From positions 1 through 5,097 of the forward strand of contig JAGXNZ010000217.1 in the NCBI GenBank assembly GCA_019894655.1: a stretch of DNA of 5,097 nucleotides, given 5' to 3'. Positions 1 through 5,097 of this stretch are shown piece by piece. How positions within the stretch are numbered: position 1 is the first letter of the stretch; each line of letters opens with the position of its first letter. The notes below the pieces were generated by a model, which saw only the letters and a list, made by a program, of their open reading frames with translations, was not told where the DNA came from and did not search any database. Both the position numbers and the translations under genes were made by a program. This DNA is from Promethearchaeota archaeon (GTDB lineage: Archaea; Asgardarchaeota; Lokiarchaeia; Sigynarchaeales; SOKP01).

Positions 1-21
1 ATCTAATTCAGGATCACCTCA
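1..21 (-). other. In-frame TGA followed by GDPELD coding remnant
   Basis: On the minus strand the peptidase reads Tyr-Asn-Leu, TGA, then Gly-Asp-Pro-Glu-Leu-Asp, with the frame still open at the window edge. Many C25 peptidases have a Tyr-Asn-Leu-X-Gly-Asp-Pro-Glu-Leu stretch here, so the TGA appears to replace one residue rather than to be the natural end. A single base change from TTA (Leu) would explain it. A sequencing error, a true nonsense mutation or recoding are all possible; the sequence alone cannot decide. Confidence 0.6.
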
Positions 22-1470
22 TAAATTGTAAGTTAATAAATTCTTGCGTTGCCATTCTTGATTTATAGAAGCAGCTCCTCTTTCGAAATAATCGCTATTC
101 ATATAGGATACCTTAGAATCATACAAAGTTCTTCCTTGTTGAAACTTTTTTTCTTTGAAAAATACTTCCCAAAAAAGCTTAGCATTTCCTCTGTTAAGTT
201 TTTCTAAATTGTAATCTTCCTGAAAATACCAATTAACACGAAGTCCCCCGATATATCCAATTGCTCCAGAGCCAGCTTCGTTAATAAGTATTTCTCCTAT
301 GCTATTGTCTCCCTTATCGTACGAGGATGTCGTACAAGCGTCGGCGTAAAATAAAGAGGGCATGTTCACATTACTGCTTGATGAAGCTTCACCGTTAGTA
401 TAATATGTTGTATCGCTATCATCAGTAATCACAGTTGGATCCGAATGACCAGCAATTATCACAGTAGAATAACCTGAATTAAATTCGTCAATAAAACTTG
501 TTGCAGTAAGAGAGGTAAGATTATTTGGGGGCGGCGGAACGCTTGGCGTAAAACTCACTGTTGTTTTTGTTAAATGGGTAAAATTACTCTCTGAAATTAC
601 GTGATTTTGCCAAATATATTCTGTAAGGCGAGCTTCATCTTCATCAGTGATTAATTCATCAGGTTCAGGATGATAACGATAATAACTTGAAACTCCTCCC
701 GCTAATAACATTCGATTCATCCAGTTTCCAAGAAAAGGATCAGTTTCGTATTTCAAAGTTTTATTTACCATCACAGAAAGTTCAAATGTATTATCAGCAG
801 GTAATCTACCAACATATACATCTGGAATCCACGAAATTTCGTCGGTATCTCCGGTATATATAACAGATTCACCCCAAATGCTATTATTATTATTATCCCA
901 CGATCCTGTTAAATCAGCATAATAAAAATCTGTTGGTTTGTAATAATCATCCCAATTTAAATATTCTGAATCTCCACCCTCACGTACAACAACATCAGGG
1001 TTATATACCTCTCTAATAGGTATTAAGTTTTCTTCTGCATCACCCGCTAAAAGAACCCACTGAATATTCTCCTTCTCGTAATATTCTTTTATCATATTTC
1101 TGATCTGTTCTGCTTTATCCCTCCCTTCGTATTCCGTATAGTTAGATAATATTATGGTTTTGACGCCCTTCTCATTTTTCCAATCCATTAAAGGCGTAAC
1201 AGAATCTACAAAGCTCGAATCGTTTACGATTATTAGCATTTCTACTTTTTGATTAATCCAAGCGTCGTTTAGAGCATCGTAATCGATTTCTGGTAATGTC
1301 AAATTGTCTACACTTAGATGAGAGTCTGAAGAGCTTAATTTTTCTAGTATATTTTTTTCAGTCGTGTATTGACCTTCCATTTCCATCCGGAGTGGAATAA
1401 CTGGAATAATCAGCACTATCACAAAAAAAATTGAAAAAACAAACAATTTCTGTAACCCAAGCTTTCCCAT
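19..1470 (-). CDS. Secreted gingipain-like (family C25) cysteine peptidase, apparently ended early by TGA
   Basis: This 483-aa product looks like an exported C25 cysteine peptidase acting at the cell surface. Residues 9-27 form a hydrophobic N-terminal signal or anchor segment. The fold follows the C25 order: an alpha/beta core (about 78-145, ending WVLLAGDAEENLIP), an Asp/Asn-rich probable Ca-binding loop (DLTGSWDNNNNSIWGE, 186-201), the PDVYVGRLPADN motif (216-227), then the likely catalytic His342 (IIAGHSDP) and Cys379 (YADACTTS). C25 enzymes usually have Gly-His-Gly; here it is Gly-His-Ser. Sequons are frequent (N56LT, N84SS, N110YT, N236KT, N296FT, N317LT), as expected for an external glycoprotein. 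ATG at 1470 is chosen because it precedes the signal segment and lies about 34 nt after a TATA-like box. The oddity is the end: the stop TGA (21..19) is followed in frame by GDPELD, a motif usual in C25 domains, and the extra C-terminal domains of relatives are missing. Family assignment is fairly sure; substrate is unknown. Confidence 0.82.
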   Translation of the reverse strand: MGKLGLQKLFVFSIFFVIVLIIPVIPLRMEMEGQYTTEKNILEKLSSSDSHLSVDNLTLPEIDYDALNDAWINQKVEMLIIVNDSSFVDSVTPLMDWKNEKGVKTIILSNYTEYEGRDKAEQIRNMIKEYYEKENIQWVLLAGDAEENLIPIREVYNPDVVVREGGDSEYLNWDDYYKPTDFYYADLTGSWDNNNNSIWGESVIYTGDTDEISWIPDVYVGRLPADNTFELSVMVNKTLKYETDPFLGNWMNRMLLAGGVSSYYRYHPEPDELITDEDEARLTEYIWQNHVISESNFTHLTKTTVSFTPSVPPPPNNLTSLTATSFIDEFNSGYSTVIIAGHSDPTVITDDSDTTYYTNGEASSSSNVNMPSLFYADACTTSSYDKGDNSIGEILINEAGSGAIGYIGGLRVNWYFQEDYNLEKLNRGNAKLFWEVFFKEKKFQQGRTLYDSKVSYMNSDYFERGAASINQEWQRKNLLTYNL

Positions 1471-1498
1471 GGAAAATCAAAATAATAAAAAGAGACTT

Positions 1499-1510
1499 AC
1501 TATATAATTA
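1499..1510 (-). promoter_or_regulatory. TATA-like box for the C25 peptidase gene
   Basis: Read on the minus strand this is TAATTATATAGT. Its centre is about 34 nt before the ATG at 1470, which would place transcription start roughly 8 nt from the start codon. A nearly leaderless transcript is common in archaea and fits the lack of a Shine-Dalgarno sequence. Assigned by position and composition only, in a very AT-rich region. Confidence 0.4.
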
Positions 1511-1541
1511 TTTTCAGAATAAAAAATATATTTACGCATAT

Positions 1542-1550
1542 TATATATAA
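1542..1550 (+). promoter_or_regulatory. TATA-like box for the small zinc-ribbon gene
   Basis: TATATATAA lies 47-55 nt before the ATG at 1597. With the usual archaeal spacing of about 25 nt, transcription would begin near 1572, leaving a leader of about 25 nt. An AAGG stretch near 1574 is about 20 nt from the start, too far to serve as a normal ribosome binding site. Confidence 0.35.
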
Positions 1551-1596
1551 TTAAAAATAAGTATACGATTAAAAAGGTAAAAATCAAGTATTTATT

Positions 1597-1824
1597 ATGC
1601 CACTTAGTTTTAACACGTGCCCCTATTGTAATCAGAAGATCGTATTTAGGATTGATGAAAAAGATATAGATACGTCTCATTATCCTGCTCCGGTTTACAT
1701 TCATCACACGAGTGAATCTTGTGGAAAAATATCTACTTTTTATGTCGATAGTCTTTTGAGAGTGTCTTATAAAGAGTTAGAGAAGAAATCCGGTGCTATA
1801 AAAACGCTAGAAACGAAAGAGTAA
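1597..1824 (+). CDS. Small zinc-ribbon-like protein, 75 aa, function unknown
   Basis: A 75-aa soluble protein with CPYC near its N-terminus (Cys8, Cys11) and a second candidate metal site formed by His36 or His37 and Cys42, in IHHTSESCGK. This spacing suggests a single zinc ribbon or treble-clef-like fold. The C-terminal half has a compact TFYVDSLLRVSYKELEKK stretch (47-64), predicted as a beta strand followed by a charged helix. It lacks a signal peptide or membrane segment. Codon use resembles the neighbours and it has its own TATA-like box and a downstream T-run, so it is probably a real single-gene transcript. I do not recognise the family by name. Role is unknown; small zinc-ribbon proteins often bind nucleic acid or protein partners, but nothing here proves that. 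Confidence 0.72.
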   Translation: MPLSFNTCPYCNQKIVFRIDEKDIDTSHYPAPVYIHHTSESCGKISTFYVDSLLRVSYKELEKKSGAIKTLETKE

Positions 1825-1841
1825 CATTCCCCCTAAGTCTT

Positions 1842-1884
1842 ATTGTAAATTATTTACAATTTAAAAATAGTAGTCATTTTTTTT
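1842..1884 (+). terminator. Inverted repeat plus T8 tract, probable terminator
   Basis: ATTGTAAA (1842-1849) and TTTACAAT (1853-1860) form a perfect 8-bp inverted repeat with a 3-nt loop, 17 nt after the stop codon of the zinc-ribbon gene. A run of eight T follows at 1877-1884. Archaeal termination depends mainly on oligo-T, so the T8 run is the stronger signal. The palindrome could instead be a regulator-binding site for the downstream aIF2-gamma gene. Confidence 0.45.
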
Positions 1885-1904
1885 CTCAAGAGAATTAATA
1901 AAAT

Positions 1905-1931
1905 TAAGAAATAATTAGTAAGAAATAATTA
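1905..1931 (+). repeat. Tandem 13-bp direct repeat upstream of aIF2-gamma
   Basis: TAAGAAATAATTA occurs at 1905-1917 and again at 1919-1931, a 14-bp period. It lies 22 to 48 nt before the ATG at 1953, where TATA and BRE elements of an archaeal promoter would be expected. Either copy may act as the promoter core; the first would give a leader of about 15 nt. No Shine-Dalgarno sequence is visible before the ATG. In such AT-rich DNA the repeat might be chance. Confidence 0.35.
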
Positions 1932-1952
1932 TAATAAAAAACTAAATCTATT

Positions 1953-3532
1953 ATGGTTTATCAATTAGAAGATGTAAAAGGCATCGGTTCGGAAATGGCT
2001 AAAAAACTAAAATTATCAGGCTTTAAGTCTGTTGAAATTTTAGCTTCTGCTAAGCCAGAGGATATTGTGAAACTAAAAATCAAAGGTATTGGCAAAGCAA
2101 CGGCATTGAAAATTATAAAAAGCGCAGGGTCATTAGTGAAGGAGAAATTATCAGAAGTAGAAACTCCAAAACCTGATGAAATAGAGAAACCTATCAAAAA
2201 AGCAAAAACAACAAAAAAAGCAGAGCCAGAAAAGAGCACTAACCTTAAAGAACTAATAAAAAAACAAGCGGAATGTAATATAGGACTAGTGGGCCATGTA
2301 GATCATGGAATGAATTAGTCGTTTCGACAATTCCTATAAAGACCACGCTAGTCAAAGCCCTTACGGGTGATTGGACGGATAGACACTCTGAAGAACAAGA
2401 GCGGGGAATATCTATTAAATTGGGATATTCTAACGCAACAATTTTATATTGTTCTGAGTGCGACGAATATTTAACCTATTATATGGCAGAGGTTGCTAGA
2501 AAAAAAGGGGAACCTAGATTTAGTTGTTCAAACTGTTCAAAAACCTTAGAATTTAAAAGAAATATATCCTTTGTTGATGCACCAGGTCACGAAATTTTAA
2601 TGGCTACTATGCTGAGCGGGGCTTCTTTAATGAATGGTGCTTGCTTGTTAATTTCAGCTGATGAGGTATGTCCTCAACCACAAACTAGAGAACATTTAGA
2701 AGCGTTGAATATTGCTAGTATTAAGAACATTATTATCATACAAAATAAAATTGACGCTGTATCAAAAGAACAAGCTTTAGAAAATTATAACCAGATTAAA
2801 GAATTTGTGAAGGATACTATTGCTCAAAATGCCCCTATTATTCCAGTTTCTGCGGTATTTGGAGCAAATCTTAATTTAGTAGTTCGAGCGTTTGAAGAAA
2901 TAATTAAGTCGCCCAAAATTCAAGAGGACGAAGATTTTCAATTTTTAGTTGCTCGTTCATTCGATATTAATCGCCCCGGCACACAAATTAACGATTTAAA
3001 CGGCGGTGTAATTGGGGGATCGGTTTTAAAAGGGAAAGTTCAAGTTGGTGAAGAAATTGAGATCAGACCGGGATTACGAGTTAAAAATATATATCAACCA
3101 CTCAGAACCAAAATAGCAAGTATAAGTCAAGGAACTAATTTTTTAGAAGAAGCCAAGCCGGGAGGGTTAATTGGATTAGGAACCATGTTAGATTCTGCTT
3201 TAACAAGGGGTGATTCTCTAATAGGACACCTAGTTGGTAGACCTGACACATTGCCTGAAATAATTTCTGAAGTCGAATTACAAGTAAATCTTTTAGAAAG
3301 GGTGCTAGGCTCGGAGGTACAGATGAAAGTTCAACAGTTAAAACACAACGAAAAGTTATTACTGGTCGTTGGAACGGAAAAAACAGCTGGAACTGTTATA
3401 AAAATCTTAAAAAATTCATATATTCTTAGTTTAGCTCCACCTATTTGTGCTCCAGTGAATTCAATATTTGCGATTTCAAGAATTATAAATCGACGTTATC
3501 GTTTAATAGGTTATGGTAAAGAATTAAGCTAA
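1953..3532 (+). CDS. HhH-fused translation initiation factor 2 subunit gamma, split by a 29-nt BHB intron
   Basis: The gamma subunit of aIF2 is the GTPase that carries initiator Met-tRNA to the small ribosomal subunit, working with alpha and beta subunits. Joining 1953-2310 to 2340-3532 gives 516 aa. Residues 1-66 hold a double helix-hairpin-helix (VKGIGSEMAKKL, then IKGIGKATALKII), like the RadA N-terminal domain; 67-100 is a Lys/Glu/Pro-rich linker. The GTPase follows: P-loop GHVDHGKTT (114-122), switch I RGISIKLGYS with Ser144 where Thr is usual, zinc knuckle Cys157/160/182/185, DAPGHE (199-204), NKID (255-258) and SA (290-291). Domain II starts near 320 (VARSFDINRPGTQ), domain III near 425, ending YRLIGYGKEL. 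Every core motif is intact, so this is not a decayed copy. No start codon lies close before NIGLVGHVDHG, so the HhH extension is genuinely in frame. Ordinary aIF2-gamma is about 410 aa; the excess is this extension. Transcribed alone, converging on the minus-strand genes. Confidence 0.93.
2297..2347 (+). promoter_or_regulatory. Bulge-helix-bulge splicing motif
   Basis: Central 4-bp helix: A2305-U2337, U2306-A2336, G2307-U2335 (wobble), G2308-C2334. It is flanked by 3-nt bulges A2309-A2310-U2311 and A2338-A2339-A2340. The intron helix is GAAUU (2312-2316) with AAUUC (2329-2333), a single bulged A2317, then GUCG (2318-2321) with CGAC (2325-2328), closed by a UUU loop. The exon helix has C2304-G2341, U2303-A2342, an A2302/C2343 mismatch, G2301-C2344, a bulged A2300, then U2299-A2345, G2298-C2346 and U2297-G2347. 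The core therefore matches the canonical 3-4-3 geometry recognised by archaeal tRNA-splicing endonuclease; the exon helix is imperfect. Cleavage after A2310 and A2339 is the known position, between bulge nucleotides two and three. Confidence 0.83.
2311..2339 (+). other. 29-nt BHB intron inside the P-loop codon of aIF2-gamma
   Basis: Upstream the frame reads to VGHVDHG (GGA at 2307-2309), then hits Met-Asn-TAG (stop 2316-2318). Downstream it resumes at KTTLVKALTG in another frame. Removing 29 nt fuses them perfectly; the Lys codon becomes A2310 + A2340 + G2341. Because of shared A residues, removal of 2309-2337, 2310-2338 or 2311-2339 gives the same product; the BHB cleavage rule selects 2311-2339. 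Length is not a multiple of three, it holds a stop codon, and it is far too short for an intein, so RNA splicing is the only economical explanation. Confidence 0.85.
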
Positions 3533-3538
3533 AGAAAC

Positions 3539-3561
3539 GATTATTAATTCTAATAATTTTT
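3539..3561. terminator. Shared palindromic terminator-like region between convergent genes
   Basis: TTATTA (3541-3546) and TAATAA (3551-3556) form a 6-bp inverted repeat with loop ATTC, extendable by A3540-T3557 and a G-T wobble. Five T follow on the plus strand (3557-3561). It fills the 27-nt gap between the aIF2-gamma stop and the stop of the 109-aa minus-strand gene, so it could end transcripts from both sides. The stem is all A-T and weak. Confidence 0.4.
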
Positions 3562-3889
3562 AAGGTGAGTATGAAAGAAAAATTTCTCTAATTTTCCCTT
3601 TCACTAATTTTAATGATGCATTAGTTTTATCAAAAATGTTTTGTAGAGAATTTATTACGTCTAAATCACTATCAGAATTAAAAGTTTTTGAAATTTTTTG
3701 TTTTGTTTCGTATAGGATCAAGGTATCTCCAATTTTTGCTAAATAATGAAGTATTATCTCGATTTTGGTTTCTTTCGACAAATCTGTCTCGTCCTTAATC
3801 TCTCTAAATTCATAAAACACTTGATCCATAATCCTCTTGTCAAGAAAACTTAAGAAGTTCTCAATGTTGTCGATGAAAATTACTATCAT
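3560..3889 (-). CDS. Uncharacterised 109-aa mostly helical protein, coupled to the upstream membrane protein
   Basis: I do not recognise this family. The 109-aa product is predicted to be mainly alpha-helical and soluble: helices around 8-30 (NIENFLSFLDKRIMDQVFYEF), 39-66, and 77-105, with many Asp/Glu/Lys residues and no cysteine, signal peptide or clear membrane span. The pattern could suit a small adaptor or coiled-coil-like partner. Its ATG (3889-3887) overlaps the stop TGA (3888-3886) of the upstream gene in an ATGA arrangement, the usual sign of translational coupling in one operon. A second Met at residue 21 is possible but would lose the overlap. The two proteins may work together, the small one on the cytoplasmic side; that is inference from the overlap only. 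Confidence 0.68.
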   Translation of the reverse strand: MIVIFIDNIENFLSFLDKRIMDQVFYEFREIKDETDLSKETKIEIILHYLAKIGDTLILYETKQKISKTFNSDSDLDVINSLQNIFDKTNASLKLVKGKIREIFLSYSP

Positions 3890-5097
3890 CTTTTATGAGA
3901 TTTTTTCACGTAGTTAAAATATAGAAGTAAACCTAACAGCATTAAAATGCCGCTAATTCCCCCAAATATTAGAATCCAAAGTGGAAAATGAATAACATCC
4001 GTAATCAAAAAGTTAACTTCTCTAAAAGTATTAATTTGAAATTCCGTAATTAATGTAGTGTCTTGATATATTTTAACAGTATAATTCCCATTAGGGACAT
4101 TTTCAATTAATATTTCTCCGTTTTCATCTGAGTATGCATAAGCCATTGGTTGGTTAAAGTCGTTCGAAATAAATGTACCATAATTTTTTCCGTAATAATT
4201 TAATTCTATCCTATATCCAACTAAAGGCATGCGAATACTATCTGTAATAACTATTTTTAGGTCATTAGTAGCAGAATATTTTAAGGAGCATGGATTTGTT
4301 TCGCCAACAATTAAATATGGAATAATAAGTTTTAACCCTTTCCTTTTTACGGCATTCTCAGTAAAAATTAAGCTATTCTCGATGTTTTCTTGCGTTATTG
4401 AAACGATCTCATCGAAGACATTCACATTTCTGCCAAATATTGAACTATTACTAATTATCTGCTCTACGATTATTGTACTCTCTACTAGCGTGATATCTTT
4501 AAGAAAAATGTGTTTTGGACCAGAAATAAGCGAAGGAAAGTAAATTCTTTCGCGAATATTTCTCCCCCCTATTAATCTATCGATCGCCCAGCTAAAATCA
4601 ACCGAATTTTCAAACATAATTGTAAAATTAGTACTAAATTTTAATGAAAATAATTTGGCGTCAGCAGAAATTGTTGCATTTATCTTTTTGTCTGGTTCCA
4701 AAAATCCTACTTTTGATTGGTCATCTATTTCTAAGATGTGATCAAAAAACAAATCCTTATCAAGTGGATTTACAATTATCTCTAAAATGAGGTTATCGGC
4801 AAGTTCTGGAGGAATTGTTACGTTACCGGTGATTTTTGTTCCAATTAAAGTAAACTGATAATAAAATGAAGGACTAAAGGTTTGAGTTTGTTGCGTTAAC
4901 GACAAGACATCTGTAGGGTTTTGAGTTAAATTCCACATTTCTAGTGTTAGAGTATACTCAAAAATGAAGTAAATTGAAAAATTGTGAAAAGTTGTCGAAA
5001 AGTAATTCAGATAATTGAACACAAAATAATCGTAAGAATCAATCGTGTAATCTTCTTCGTTAAGTTCTTCGATAATAGGATTGGTACTATTTTGCAC
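3886..5097 (-). CDS. C-terminally membrane-anchored extracellular protein with Ig-like/CnaB-like domain (5' end outside window)
   Basis: Only the C-terminal 403 residues are inside the window; the frame is open at the edge and the first codon there (GTG) is not a convincing start, so the N-terminus and any signal peptide lie beyond 5097. The visible part is beta-rich and carries many sequons (N57LT, N92VT, N140AT, N157FT, N217SS, N338YT), as expected outside the cell. Residues about 278-366 resemble a carboxypeptidase-regulatory or CnaB-like Ig fold: an opening strand DLKIVITDSIRMPLVGYRIEL, then DENGEILIENVPNGNYTVKIY, the typical Gly-X-Tyr closing segment. A single transmembrane helix (370-393, FPLWILIFGGISGILMLLG and on) is followed by a short basic tail, KKSHKR, giving an outside-N, inside-C topology. 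It is a surface protein of unknown ligand, cotranscribed with the 109-aa gene that overlaps its stop by 4 nt. Confidence 0.78.
   Translation of the reverse strand: MQNSTNPIIEELNEEDYTIDSYDYFVFNYLNYFSTTFHNFSIYFIFEYTLTLEMWNLTQNPTDVLSLTQQTQTFSPSFYYQFTLIGTKITGNVTIPPELADNLILEIIVNPLDKDLFFDHILEIDDQSKVGFLEPDKKINATISADAKLFSLKFSTNFTIMFENSVDFSWAIDRLIGGRNIRERIYFPSLISGPKHIFLKDITLVESTIIVEQIISNSSIFGRNVNVFDEIVSITQENIENSLIFTENAVKRKGLKLIIPYLIVGETNPCSLKYSATNDLKIVITDSIRMPLVGYRIELNYYGKNYGTFISNDFNQPMAYAYSDENGEILIENVPNGNYTVKIYQDTTLITEFQINTFREVNFLITDVIHFPLWILIFGGISGILMLLGLLLYFNYVKKSHKR

Larger units (their letters stand above)
1471..1596. promoter_or_regulatory. Divergent intergenic promoter region
   Basis: The 126 bases between the two divergent starts are extremely AT-rich and hold TATA-like boxes facing both ways (minus at 1499-1510, plus at 1542-1550). 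I see no RNA gene or convincing small coding region. An open frame reading minus across 1477-1707 overlaps the zinc-ribbon gene and has a low-complexity hydrophobic translation, so I treat it as a shadow. Confidence 0.5.

Noticed and set aside
19..21. Selenocysteine at the TGA of the C25 peptidase
   Set aside because: No Sec-containing C25 peptidase is known to me, the position is not catalytic, and no SECIS can be seen because the downstream sequence is outside the window. Nonsense mutation or read error is simpler.
1477..1707. Minus-strand open frame of 76 aa
   Set aside because: Low-complexity hydrophobic translation covering promoter DNA and the antisense of the zinc-ribbon gene; a shadow.
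2174..2182. C box-like TGATGA suggesting a C/D box guide RNA
   Set aside because: No suitably spaced D box CTGA follows, and it sits in the coding linker of the HhH-aIF2-gamma gene.
1961..2239. Minus-strand open frame of 92 aa
   Set aside because: It is the antisense of the HhH-linker region, which has clear domain motifs on the plus strand.
2310..2338. Intein or self-splicing group I/II intron in the P-loop
   Set aside because: 29 nt is far too short for either, it contains a stop codon, and it is not a multiple of three.
2310..2339. Pseudogene or random frameshift in aIF2-gamma
   Set aside because: All GTPase, zinc-knuckle and domain II/III motifs downstream are intact, and the extra nucleotides form an exact BHB whose cleavage restores the P-loop. 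A chance insertion would not be expected to do both.
2307..2341. Programmed ribosomal bypassing (hop) over the 29 nt
   Set aside because: Bypassing normally needs matching take-off and landing codons. Take-off would be GGA (2307-2309), but the landing position 2336-2338 is ATA. BHB splicing explains the data better.
2420..3532. Separate shortened aIF2-gamma starting at TTG 2420
   Set aside because: This start would omit the P-loop and most of switch I, giving an inactive GTPase. The coding signal continues upstream to AAG at the splice junction.
4229..4543. Plus-strand open frame of 104 aa
   Set aside because: Antisense to the membrane protein, with no recognisable motif or start signal.

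Overview
The window is AT-rich archaeal DNA. The key evidence is a clear archaeal-type translation initiation factor 2 gamma subunit (aIF2-gamma), with its Cys4 zinc knuckle and the usual GTPase motifs. Two large secreted or membrane-anchored proteins carry many N-glycosylation sequons. No Shine-Dalgarno sequence was recognised at the starts I examined, and TATA-like boxes lie upstream of starts. This mix (a C25-type peptidase, an Ig-like membrane protein, a small zinc-ribbon protein and a gene-rich AT-rich genome) would fit an Asgard archaeon, but that assignment is inference.

Layout. On the minus strand, 19-1470 encodes a secreted gingipain-like C25 cysteine peptidase. It stops at a TGA directly before an in-frame Gly-Asp-Pro-Glu-Leu motif, so it looks prematurely ended. 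A divergent promoter region (1471-1596) separates it from a 75-aa zinc-ribbon-like protein (1597-1824, plus). After a T-rich intergenic stretch comes the main gene, 1953-3532 (plus). It encodes an N-terminal helix-hairpin-helix (HhH) domain fused through a charged linker to a complete aIF2-gamma. Two minus-strand genes converge on it and overlap by 4 nt: a C-terminally anchored extracellular protein (3886 to beyond 5097) and an unrecognised 109-aa protein (3560-3889).

The main discovery is that the aIF2-gamma frame is broken exactly inside the P-loop by 29 extra nucleotides (2311-2339). These fold, together with flanking exon sequence, into an archaeal bulge-helix-bulge (BHB): 3-nt bulge, 4-bp helix, 3-nt bulge. 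Cutting each bulge between its second and third nucleotide, the established rule for archaeal tRNA-splicing endonuclease, and ligating gives GGA-AAG-ACC-ACG. This restores GHVDHGKTT and the reading frame. The gene is therefore best read as a split essential translation gene containing a protein-coding BHB intron, giving a 516-aa fused protein after splicing. Without splicing, only a 121-aa HhH-plus-linker protein would be made.

The genes flanking aIF2-gamma show no obvious functional link to it. The peptidase and the Ig-like membrane protein belong to the cell-surface repertoire.
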